Assembly: GCF_000332135.1 (NCBI RefSeq)
Contig: NZ_KB235896.1
Location: 4,456,356-4,520,355, forward strand
From: Anabaena sp. PCC 7108
Lineage (GTDB): Bacteria > Cyanobacteriota > Cyanobacteriia > Cyanobacteriales > Nostocaceae
Direction: 5' to 3'
DNA: 64,000 bases
Below, piece after piece: positions 43,800-55,100 of the stretch. The notes beneath the pieces were generated by a model. It was not told the origin of the DNA and did no database searches. It saw nothing but the letters and a program-made list of their open reading frames with translations. The translations under genes were made by a program, and so were the position numbers. How positions within the stretch are numbered: position 1 is the stretch's first letter; every line of letters starts with the position of its first letter.

Positions 43800-45113
43800 T
43801 TAATTATTTTTGCCATTGATGGAAAGTCCTTCTACTATTAAAGAAGGCGTGTAACAAGCACCATTCCAATCAGCATCACCACCTAATTGAACTAATTGTT
43901 GGAGGGCTGTGTAGATGTTACCGGCAACCATTGTATCTTTAACTCTACCTATTATTTGGCCATTTTTTACTCGATACCCCAAATCAACATTGATGGAAAA
44001 ATCACCAGAAATACCACCACTTTCTCCTAATATTTGATCGACAATTAAGCCATCTCCCATCTTGTGAATTAAATCTTGTAAGGATAGGGAACCAGGTTGG
44101 ATGAGAAAGTTAAATAAACCGGGAGTGGGATAGCTACCCAAACCTGGGCGAAAACCATTACCAGTACTACCAATATTTAATTGTCGTCCGGTTGTGCGAT
44201 CGCTATAAAAATTCCGTAAAATTCCGTTTTCGATAAACACCAACGACTTTGTCGGATGGCCTTCATCATCAAAAGGACAGCTATATGGTCCGGCTTCTGG
44301 GTCTTGATAAAGAGTCAAAATAGGTGCAACTACTGGTGTACCTAACCTTTCTCCCCAAGGGGAAGATTTTTCTAATAACCGCTTCCCGTTCAAAGCCGCT
44401 TGTATAGTTCCCCATAGCATATCTGCCGCTTTGGAAGTAAACAAAACGGGAACACGGCCTATTGGGGTAGAAACATTTTCTTGCGCCCAACTTAATCGCT
44501 GTAAAATTTGGTGAGCTAATTTTTCTGGGTTGAGTTCTCCTCGCTGAGTTTGTCCATCGGAAATACTCAAAAAGTCATCACCTCTGACCCATTCTGCTGA
44601 CATATAGCAGCTAAGGGTGGTATCAGTGTAGTGACAATCTAAACCTTTACTGTTAATTAACCTAGTATTTTCTACATCACATTCCCAGTCGGTGCTACAG
44701 AGAACATCAGGATAGACTTCACGAATCAGTGCGATCGCTTCTTTGCCCCAATCTATCAGCATCTCCACTGGCACCGATTCCCCTACATCAGGGTAAGAGG
44801 TATGAGAGTTACTGACTAATTCTACTGATTCTGGTTGATTGAGTTGACTTAGAGCCAGCGATCGCTCTACCATCACTTGCGGATCGACAGAACCATAAGC
44901 CACCATCAGTCCCGGACAACCATTCAGCCACAGCCGTAATGCTGTACCTTCAGATTGGCTGGTTTCTAGTTGTTTAAGGCGATTAGCCTCAAATAACACT
45001 GGACGAGAAAGCGATCGCGATTGATACACTTCCGCAGCTTCTGCGCCAGATTTTAAGGACAGTTCTAGCAGATGTTCGGCTAGTGTATCTTGTGACAAAT
45101 TTGCAGAACCCAT
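43800..45113 (-). CDS. pmbA: PmbA/TldE-like peptidase-family protein
   Basis: 437 aa, TldD/PmbA family. N-terminal LELSLKSGAEAAEVYQS and C-terminal GGISGDFSINVDLGYRVKNGQIIGRVKDTMVAGNIY are family signatures. The HExxxH metalloprotease motif of TldD is absent, as expected for the PmbA/TldE partner. The pair matures or degrades small peptides. tldD is not in this window. Confidence 0.92.
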   Translation of the reverse strand: MGSANLSQDTLAEHLLELSLKSGAEAAEVYQSRSLSRPVLFEANRLKQLETSQSEGTALRLWLNGCPGLMVAYGSVDPQVMVERSLALSQLNQPESVELVSNSHTSYPDVGESVPVEMLIDWGKEAIALIREVYPDVLCSTDWECDVENTRLINSKGLDCHYTDTTLSCYMSAEWVRGDDFLSISDGQTQRGELNPEKLAHQILQRLSWAQENVSTPIGRVPVLFTSKAADMLWGTIQAALNGKRLLEKSSPWGERLGTPVVAPILTLYQDPEAGPYSCPFDDEGHPTKSLVFIENGILRNFYSDRTTGRQLNIGSTGNGFRPGLGSYPTPGLFNFLIQPGSLSLQDLIHKMGDGLIVDQILGESGGISGDFSINVDLGYRVKNGQIIGRVKDTMVAGNIYTALQQLVQLGGDADWNGACYTPSLIVEGLSINGKNN

Positions 45114-45274
45114 TTCCCTTGATGAATTGTGGATTTTGGATTGTAAATCCCAGATATACGCAGTCCATTATCCCATCAGCGTGTCTTAACAGTTGTAAAT
45201 TTCGTGGGAATTGGGTATTGGTCAGAAGAAAGATCAAAAATATTCCCTATTCCCTCATTTCCTGTTGCCGCTGG

Positions 45275-46135
45275 TTACAAATTCACCTCTTGTAACAGCC
45301 AAAATCCCGCAAAAGTCTGAGATTGAGGATCAGACTGCACCCCAATAAAATGTACCCCATTGGCTTTTTCCTTTGCTTGTGCAAAGCCTTTAGCCTCAGC
45401 TAGGAGTTGAGGAGTTCTGATATTAGCTACAATCCAGCTTTCTGTTGCGCCGGTTTCTAAAATTAATCTGTCCCCTTGCTTGGTGTCAAAGTGCAAATAA
45501 GCCATCTCTAAACCAGACATCCAACCAGCCAAAGGTAAAGCTCTAGGTGAGAAAATCAAAATACCAGGAATGCGAGCTTCAGGTGACAATTGCGCCAACT
45601 CTAGGGGGAAAGATTCACCAAAGCCAATTTCCCAATCTGGCATTTCTGCCAAATCCGTAGCTTCTAAACTCACAAATGCCCATTGTTTACCTTCCAAAGC
45701 ATCTGGTAAACGTTGAGGTAAAGGTCTCTCTAAACGCACCGAAGCATTAGTTCCCCCTTGATACCCTGGTTCCTGGGGATAAACTTCCTCACTCCGCTGT
45801 TGTAACCACTGGTTAAGAACCAAAGTGCGACGACTAGATAAAGCTGGAATCCCCACATCCTGACAAGCTTTAGTAATCATGTTATTCATTTGGCGGCGGA
45901 AAAAGCGAATTTTAATCGGCGCTTCCCCTGCTTTCTCAATTGCTTCTTGTAACGCCGTCCGCAACCAACCCGAATTTACCTGAGTACTGGGGCAATATTT
46001 AGCGTAGCGAAACAAAGAATCAGTTTTCGTGCGAATATCTGAAGGACTTTCACAAACTAAAACTTCCCAAACTTTTTTCTGATTTTCGTCCAAAATCGGA
46101 CGGGAGTAAAAATCGAGTTCCCAAATACTGCCCAT
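45275..46135 (-). CDS. Tab2/Atab2-family RNA-binding protein (DUF1092)
   Basis: 286 aa: MGSIWELDFYSRPILDENQKK start, FRYAKYCPSTQVNSGWLRTALQEA, KIRFFRRQMNNMITKAC and C-terminal GFWLLQEV, all typical of the cyanobacterial/plastid Tab2 family. Homologues bind RNA and are needed for early photosystem assembly or psaB translation. Lies 62 bp downstream of the NRPS on the same strand but is unlikely to be functionally linked to it. Confidence 0.92.
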   Translation of the reverse strand: MGSIWELDFYSRPILDENQKKVWEVLVCESPSDIRTKTDSLFRYAKYCPSTQVNSGWLRTALQEAIEKAGEAPIKIRFFRRQMNNMITKACQDVGIPALSSRRTLVLNQWLQQRSEEVYPQEPGYQGGTNASVRLERPLPQRLPDALEGKQWAFVSLEATDLAEMPDWEIGFGESFPLELAQLSPEARIPGILIFSPRALPLAGWMSGLEMAYLHFDTKQGDRLILETGATESWIVANIRTPQLLAEAKGFAQAKEKANGVHFIGVQSDPQSQTFAGFWLLQEVNL

Positions 46136-46197
46136 GTTTTGCGGTGAAATCTGGCGAGTTTATATTTTCTTATATTTCCACTCTACCAGTTCACTGC

Positions 46198-49100
46198 TTA
46201 AGTCTGTAAACAGCGCCTTAACTTTTCAGCCAAAACGGAAACATGAGGTTCGGCCATCAGACTGTTATGATTACCAGGAATATCATGAATTTCTAAGCCA
46301 CCAGCAGCTAGTTCTGACCACCTTTGCAAATAAGGGGTAGATTCTTTAGTTTCATCAACTGCTTTAAAAAAGATCACTTTACCTGCATAAACTGTTGGAC
46401 AATAATTTCTGTAAGCATGAAGGATGGCATCTCTAACAGCTAAATGGCGAAAAGAGTGAGGTAAAGGCAGATTCTGCTTCACATAAAATTGATAGACAGT
46501 TTCTGTGATTTTATCCTGAATTCGTCGATGAATTTTTTCCCAAACTAAGATTATCTGCTGTTGAAGTGTCAAATTATGAAAATAACGGCGATTACGCTCA
46601 ATCATATCCATTAAACGTAATCTAGATTCATAAATACCAGACTTTGTTTTTACTGACGGAGATAAAGAACTTATAACTGGATGGGATACAGGTATCATTT
46701 GGGGGGGGAACGCATCAAAAATAGCTAACAATTCCACAGTTTCTCCTAGTGCATACAGCTGTTGCGCCATTTCATAAGCTATCACCCCTCCTGCACACCA
46801 TCCTCCCAGTAAATATGGTCCATGAGGCTGAACAGTTTGTATTTCTTTAATATAGTGAGATGCCATATCTGCAATACATCTATGAGGAGAATTTTTACCA
46901 TCCAAACCCTGTGCTTGTAAACCATAAACAGGTTGATCAGCATCTAGTTTTAATAACAAATTCAGGCTATATATCAAACCTCCATAAATAGTATGAATAT
47001 AGAAAAAAGGACGTTTTGAACCATGAGGTTGAATTGGTACTAATGAAGACCAAGAACTTATGTATCCTTCGTCCCGCAGCATATTAGCTAATTGCCTAAT
47101 TGTTGGAGCTTGGAAAAGAATAGTTAGAGCAATATTTTTACCAAATGTTTTCTCAATTTGAGCAAATAGTTTTACAGCTAAAAGTGAATGACCGCCCACA
47201 TCAAAAAAGTTATCATTTAAGCCAATAGGTTGAACACCTAAAACATTTTCCCAAATTTTTGTGAGTTGCAGTTCTAAATTATCGGCTGGAGTTGTATACT
47301 CTGTTGATTCAAGCTTTTTAAAATCGGGAGTAGGAAGCGCAAGACGATTAATTTTACCATTAGGAGTTAAAGGCAAAACATCAAGCACAACCAAAGCAGC
47401 CGGAACCATATAATCAGGTAACTTCTGTTTGAGGTACTGTTTTATTTCCTTGCTACTCACCTCATTTTTTTTAGGAATAATATAAGCTACTAATCGCTTC
47501 TCCCCAGGAATATCTTCTCTAGCAATGACAACAGTTTCTTTAACCTGGGAATGTTGATTTAAAACCGCTTCAATTTCTCCTAATTCAATCCGAAAACCCC
47601 GAATTTTAACTTGAAAATCTTTTCTACCTAAACATTCTATCACACCATTAGCTTTTAAGCGTCCCAAATCTCCAGTACGATAAATTCTCTTATTTCCACT
47701 GTGTAAATCATCTAAAAATGCCGCCTTTGTAAGTTCTGGTTTCTGCCAATAACCGAGGGCAATATGAGGACTACTAATAGCAATTTCACCACAAATATCA
47801 GTTGGGTTGCCCATATGATCCAGCAAAAGAATTTCCGTGTCATCAAATGGATAACCAACTGGCACAAACTTCTCAGTAATTTGCGTTTTTTTATCAATTA
47901 AATATTGGAGATTGAAGGAAGATTCCGTTGAACCAAGACCATTAACTAAAATACATTCATCAGCAAAGTATTTGTGATATAATTCCACATCACTTTTAAT
48001 AACCTGCTCCCCTCCTAATAGTACTAAACGTACATGAGTCAGTCGTTTTGCTGCTAGTGATTCTTTTTCAGTTAATATTTGAATAAAACTACGATAAACA
48101 GTGGGAGTAGAATGATAGATAGTAATCTTATGTTCCTCTAGCCATGCCGATAAATCAGCTAAACCTTCTGTTTTGATATCAAATGGATAAAGAGTAGCAC
48201 CATTTAAAAGAGCAGAAAAGATATCTATAATTGCCGCATCAAAACTGTAAGATGCAAATAAACTCAACTTATCATTTTGTGAAATATGGAGATTATTAGT
48301 ATTATTTCTAATGAAATGCAAAACATTACGGTGATTTTGAATAACTCCTTTGGGCTTTCCTGTCGAACCAGAAGTATAAAGAATATAAGCAAGAGTATCT
48401 GGTGCTATTTCTTCGGTGATTTCTACAGCAGAGTCATTAATATTAATATCATCGATATTGATAATTGGCAGTTTTCTATCAGTTAATTTCTGAGCATTAA
48501 CTAAATTATTGTTATTAGTTAAAACTACTTGAGCTTGTGAATCTTCTAAAATATATAAAATCCTGTCTTGCGGATATTTAGGATCAAGAGGTACATAAGT
48601 TTTACCTGCTTTGAGAGATCCCAAAATCGCCGCTATCATAGGTGCATCATGATCAAATAACAGGGCAATTTTAGCCTCTTTATTGGTAACAGTTTGTAGA
48701 AGTTCTTGGGCAATTTTATTAGCTTGTAGATTTAATTCTCCATAAGTCCATTGATAATTTTTTGTTTTCACAGCAATATTGTTAGCATATTTTTTGGCTT
48801 GCTGTTCAAACCGTGACGGTATTGATTGTTGAATCTCTTGTTTTTGGAACTCTATAAAGGCATTAGTGGGGCTAATCAGGTTACGCTGATGTGATAATTG
48901 ATAACGCTCCTTTTCAGTTAAAATAGATAATTGAGAAATTGGTTTTTCTGGATTAGCAGATATCCCTTCTAGCAATTGTTGAAAATGCATTCCCATCCAC
49001 TGAATTGTATCCACATTGAAGAGAACTTTGTTATATACAAATTGCAGATTAATTTGATTATTTTCGGCTCTAAGATAGAGAGATAAATCAAACTTAGAAT

Positions 49101-52100
49101 CAATTTTGAAGCCAGAAACAGGTTCAACTTTTAAACCATTCAATTCCAGAGAAGTCTCCTCTAAATTGACCATATTAAACCAGACTTGAAATAAGGGAGT
49201 ATGACTTAAATCTCTTTCTGGCTGAAGTTCTTCAACTAACTTTTCAAAAGGTACATCCTGGTGAGCATAAGCGTTTAAAGTAACTTGCCGCACACGACTG
49301 AGTAATTCCCGAAAACTAGGATTACCACTCAAATCAGACCGCAAAACCAAAGTATTCACAAAAAAGCCAATTAAGCCCTCAATTTCCGAACGATTACGTC
49401 CCGCAATAGGAGTTCCCACAATCACATCTTCTTGTCCACTATAGCGACAAAGTAATACTTTAAATGCCGCCAGTAGAGTCATGAACAAAGTTACACCTTG
49501 TTTTTGGCTAAGAGATTGAAGATTTGCAGTTAATTCAGGGGATAAAGTCAAAGCATGAGCAACTCCTTCGTATGTTTGTACTTGTGGACGGGGATAGTCT
49601 GTAGGCAATTGCAATACAGTTAAAGTCCCACTTAACTGCTTTTTCCAGTAATTCAATTGCGATTCTAAAACTTCTCCAGCAAGCCAATTTCTTTGCCACA
49701 GAGTAAAGTCTGCATACTGAATTATTAGTGGTGGTAAAGGAGAAATTAAATCATGACAATAAGCTGTATAAACTGCTTTTAATTCTTCAAATAAAACTCT
49801 AAAAGACCAGCCATCAAAAATAATATGATGAAAATTAAATAACAGCCAATGTTCTGTTTGATTGACACGCAACAGTTTGACACGAAATAGAGAATCTTCA
49901 GCTAGATTAAAAGGCTGCTGTGTTTCTTCTTTAGCTATTCTTTGAGCTTCTATTTCTCGTTGCTCATCAGGCAAAGATTGTAAATCAATGATAGGTAAAT
50001 TGAAATTAATTTTGTTACTAATTACCTGAATTGGTTGTCCTTCTAGTGAGATAAAATTCGTGTGCAGAATTTCATGACGCTGTATGATTTGATCAATACT
50101 TTTTTCTAAGGCACTGATATTGAGTGAACCCTGAAGCCGCAACCTATAGGGCATATTATAAGCGGTACTGTTGGGTTCTAATTGGTCTAAAAACCAAAGC
50201 CGTTGTTGAGCAAAGGAAAGTGGCAGATTTTCTTGGTGCTTTCTCGGTTCAATCTGTGGTACTGGTAGACTATTATTGTTGCCAATTTGTGAGGATAATT
50301 GGGCAATGGTGGGACATTCAAATAGTAAGCGCAGGGGGATTTCTAAGTTAAAACTTTGTCTGATGCGGGATATAACCTGGGTGGCTAGTAATGAGTGTCC
50401 TCCTAATTCAAAGAAGTTATCATCAATGCCAATTTTTTCTACCTTGAGTACCTGAATCCAAATATTAGCGATAATTTCTTCTATAGGTGTGCGAGGGGCA
50501 ACATAATTACTTTGATTAGCAGAAAAATCGGGAGCAGGAAGAGCGCGATAATCAATTTTACCATTAGTAGTTAAGGGGAAAGACTCTAACACCACAAAGC
50601 CAGAAGGAATCATGTAATCAGGTAACTTCTGTTTGAGGTATTCACGTAGCTCAATAGATATTTCTGATTGAGAGTTTTGGTTTGATTTAGAAATAATATA
50701 AGCAACTAATCTTTTATCACCAGGAATATCTTCTCTAGTAATAACTTTAGCTTCCCTCAAATTTGGATGTTGGTTTAATACTGCTTCTATTTCTCCTAAT
50801 TCTATTCTAAAGCCGCGAATTTTTACTTGGTTGTCAATTCTTCCTAGATATTCAATATCTCCATTAGGTAAATAGCGAGCTAAATCCCCAGTTTTATACA
50901 ATTTACTCCCTGCTGTCTTATCAAACGGATTAGGGATGAATTTCTTTTGTGTTAACTCTTTGGCATTGATATAGCCTTTTGCCAATCCCGCACCCCCAAT
51001 GTGCAATTCCCCTGGCATATTGATGGGAACTGGTTGCAGATATTCGTCTAAAATGTAGGTTTTGACGTTACTTATAGGACGACCAATAACTGGCTTGATG
51101 TTAGCTATTTGTATTAAACACGCAGTAGTATCTACAGTGCATTCTGTTGGACCGTAAACATTATAAAAATTAATATTTTGAGCCTGTGCTAAAGTTGTCC
51201 ACATAGATTCATCAATCGGTTCTCCCCCTACAAGTACATATTCAGGAGTATCATCTCTTTCCAGCAATCCTGCCCCAATCAACAGTCCCAGATGCGATGG
51301 TGTGCAGTCCAACACATCTATTTTTTGGTGCTGTAAGTAAGACAACATAGCATTTCCATCAAATCGCACCTTTTCTGGAACTATGTTCAAACTATGACCA
51401 TATATCAGTTGAATAATCTGTTTAACAGAAGTGTCAAAAGTTAAAGACCCATTTAAACTGATTTGTAATGGTGAATTTGGGTGATGAGAATAGATAGCTT
51501 GATGTAGTCCATTGGCAAGATTCACAACGGAGGAATGCTGAATCATTACTCCTTTTGCTTCCCCTGTAGAACCTGAAGTATAAATTACGTAAGCTAAGTT
51601 TTCAGGTTGAATTTCACAAACAGGATTTGATTCTATTGCTTGAGAGATCAAAAGCCAGTCAGTATCTAAGCAAATCAGTTCTCCTTGGTGTTTTGGAAGC
51701 CTTGTGATTAGATGTTTTTGTGTCAATAATATAGCTACTTGAGCATCATCAAGTGTACGGGAAATACGCTCTTGAGGATATGTAAAATCAAGTGGCAAAT
51801 AAGCTCCACCCGCTTTTAAAATTCCCAATATTCCCACAATCATTTCTAGTGAGCGTTCTACACAAATTCCTACTACTTTTTCTGATTTTACTCCTAATGT
51901 TTGCAAATAATTTGCTACTTGATTTGCACGTTGATTAAGTTCTCGATAAGTTAATTGTTGATTCTCAAACACCACTGCAACTGCATCAGGTGTTCTCTCT
52001 ACCTGTTCTTCAAATAACTGATGAATACACTTATTTTGAGGATAATCTGTCTGAGTCTGATTCCATTCAACTAATAATTGATGTCTCTCTGGTTCTGCAA

Positions 52101-55100
52101 TTAGAGGCAATTGCCAAATGTTTTGCTCTGGAGTAGCCAATATCCCAGATAATAACATCTGAAAATGTTCGATTATTCTCTCTATAGTAGCAGGAGCAAA
52201 CAAATCCGTATTATATTCCCATTCACCTATTAGTTGGCCATTTTTCTCTTCCATCGACAGAGTGAAGTCAAATTTAGCAGTTTGTTTTGGTGGTTCTAAA
52301 GCTGTTAAATTCAAATTGGGTAATTCCAATTCTCCCATTGGTGCGTTTTGCAAAACAAACATCACCTGAAATATCGGAGTATGACTTAAATTTCTTTCTG
52401 GTTGTAGCACCTCAACTAACTGCTCAAAGGGGACATCTTGATTAGTGTATGCTTCTAAACATACTTGCCGAACTTGACCTAATAATTCTCTAAAACTAGG
52501 ATTATTAGTTAAATTAGTTCGCAAAGCTAAAGTGTTGACAAAAAAGCCCATCAAACCCTCAATTTCTCGGCGGTTACGTCCCGCAATGGGAGTCCCTACA
52601 ATTACATCTTTTTGCCCACTGCAACGGCAAATTAATACTTTAAATACCGCCAGTAAGGTCATGAATAATGTCACGCCCTCTTTTTGTGAAAGGGATTTGA
52701 TATTGGCTGTTAATTCTGGTGATAAAACGAAGGTTTTTGTGGCTCCTGTATAGGTTTTTATTCTGGGACGAGGACGGTCTTTAGGCAATTCTAATACAGG
52801 TAAAGTTCCACCTAACTGCTGTTTCCAGTAATTCAACTGAGATTCTAAAACTTCTCCAGCAAGCCATTTTTTTTGCCAAAGTGTAAAGTCTGCATACTGA
52901 ATTGGTAATTGTGGGAACTCTAAGGTAACACCCTCAGAATAAGCTGTATAAAGTGCTTTTAGTTCTGCAAATAAGATCCCAAAAGACCAGCCATCGAAAA
53001 TAATGTGATGAATGTTAAATAACAGCCAATGTTCTGTTTGATTAATACGTAACAGTTTGATACGAAGTAGAGAATCTTCAGCTAAATTAAAAGTTTGTTG
53101 TGCTTCTTTCTTAGCTATTCTTTCAGCTTCTATTTCTCGTTGTTCATCAGTCCAAGATTGTAAATCAATGATAGGTAATTGGAAGTCAATCTTATTAGTA
53201 ATTACCTGTGTTGCTTCCCCGTCAATAACAACAAAATTAGTATGCAGGATTTCGTGACGTTGAATGATTTGAACAATGCTTTGCTCTAAGGCACTGATAT
53301 TGAGTGAACCCTGAATTTGTAATCGATAAGGCATATTATAAGCGGTACTGTTGGGTTCTAATTGGTCTAGAAACCAAAGCCGTTGTTGAGCAAAGGAAAG
53401 TGGTAGATTTTTTGACTGTTTTCTCGGTTCAATCTGTGATACGGCTAGACTATTATTGTTGCCAATTTGTGAGGATAATTGGGAAATGGTGGGATATTCA
53501 AATAGTAAGCGCAGGGGGATCTCTAGATTAAAAGTTTGTCGGATGCGTGATATAACTTGGGTGGCTAGTAATGAGTGTCCTCCTAATTCAAAGAAGTTAT
53601 CATTAATGCTAATAGTTTCTAATTTGAGTACCTGATTCCAGATATCAGCTAGAATTTCTTCTGTAGCTGTACGAGGGGCAATATAATTATTACTTTGATT
53701 AGCAGAAAAATTGGGAGCAGGAAGAGCGCGATAATCAATTTTACCATTAGTAGTTAATGGGAAAAACTCTAATACCACAAAGCCAGAAGGAATCATGTAA
53801 TCAGGTAGCTTCTGTTTGAGATACTCACGTAGTTGATGAGATATTTCTGATGAAGAATTTTGCTTTGATTTAGAAATAATATAAGCAACTAATCGCTTTT
53901 CACCAGGAATATCTTCTCTAGTAATAACTTTAGTTTCCTTCAGATTTGGATGTTGGTTTAATACTGCTTCTATTTCTCCTAATTCTATTCTAAAGCCGCG
54001 AATTTTTACTTGGTTGTCAATACGACCTAGATATTCAATATCTCCATTAGGTAAATAGCGAGCTAAATCCCCAGTTTTATACAATCTACTCTCTGCTACC
54101 TGAGCAAACGGATTAAAAATGAATTTATCTTCTGTTAATTTCGGTTGGTTTAAATAACCCTTTGCTAACCCTTCTCCACCAATATATAACTCTCCAGCTA
54201 CACCGATTGGAAGGGGATTTTTTTGTTGATCAAGAATATATACTTTGCGGTTTGGTAATGGTCTTCCAATGGGAATATTTGTGTAAGATTCTATTGATGT
54301 AGTTTCTTGAGCAACTGTAAAAGTTATTGCTGTTATGGTTGTTTCTGTTGGTCCATAAGCATTGATTAAACGGATTCCCCTGAGTGGACTATTTTGCCAG
54401 ATTTTTAAACTTTCTACTGGTAATGCTTCACCACCGCAAATAACTAATCTGAGTTGATTGGGAACAGTGTTAAAATCATTTTCGGTTAAATATTGTAACC
54501 ATTGAGTGAAATAAGCTGGAGGAATATTAACAACTGTTAAATCATAATCAATTAATTTCTGATGAAATTCCCAGGGAGTTAATAATTTTGTATCAATTAA
54601 GATTAAAGTCGCTCCAACTGCTAAGGTTGGTAAAATTTGCTCTAAAGAAACATCGAAACTCAGAGATGCAAATTGTAAAATGCGATCACCGCAGCTGGAA
54701 GTTCTATCATCGCTCGAATTGAGTTGATAATGTGCAATGATATTCTGAGAGTGATGTGCGATCGCTTGATGGGAAGTTAAAACGCCTTTTGGTGTTCCTG
54801 TTGAACCAGATGTATAAATAACATAAGCCAGATTTTCCCGAGTTACACAACTTTGTAGGTTATTTGTAGATTCTGTGGAAATCTTCTCCCAGTCTGCATC
54901 TAAGTTCACAATTTGCAGCGAATTATTTGATAACTTAGCAGCTAAAGATGCTTGAGTTAAAAGAATGGAAACCTGCGAGTCCTCAATCATAAATCTGAGA
55001 CGTTCTTGAGGATAAACCGGATCTAGCGGTAAATAAACACCCCCAGCTTTGAGGATTCCTAATAACCCAATAATCCTAGATAAAGATGGTTCTAAACACA

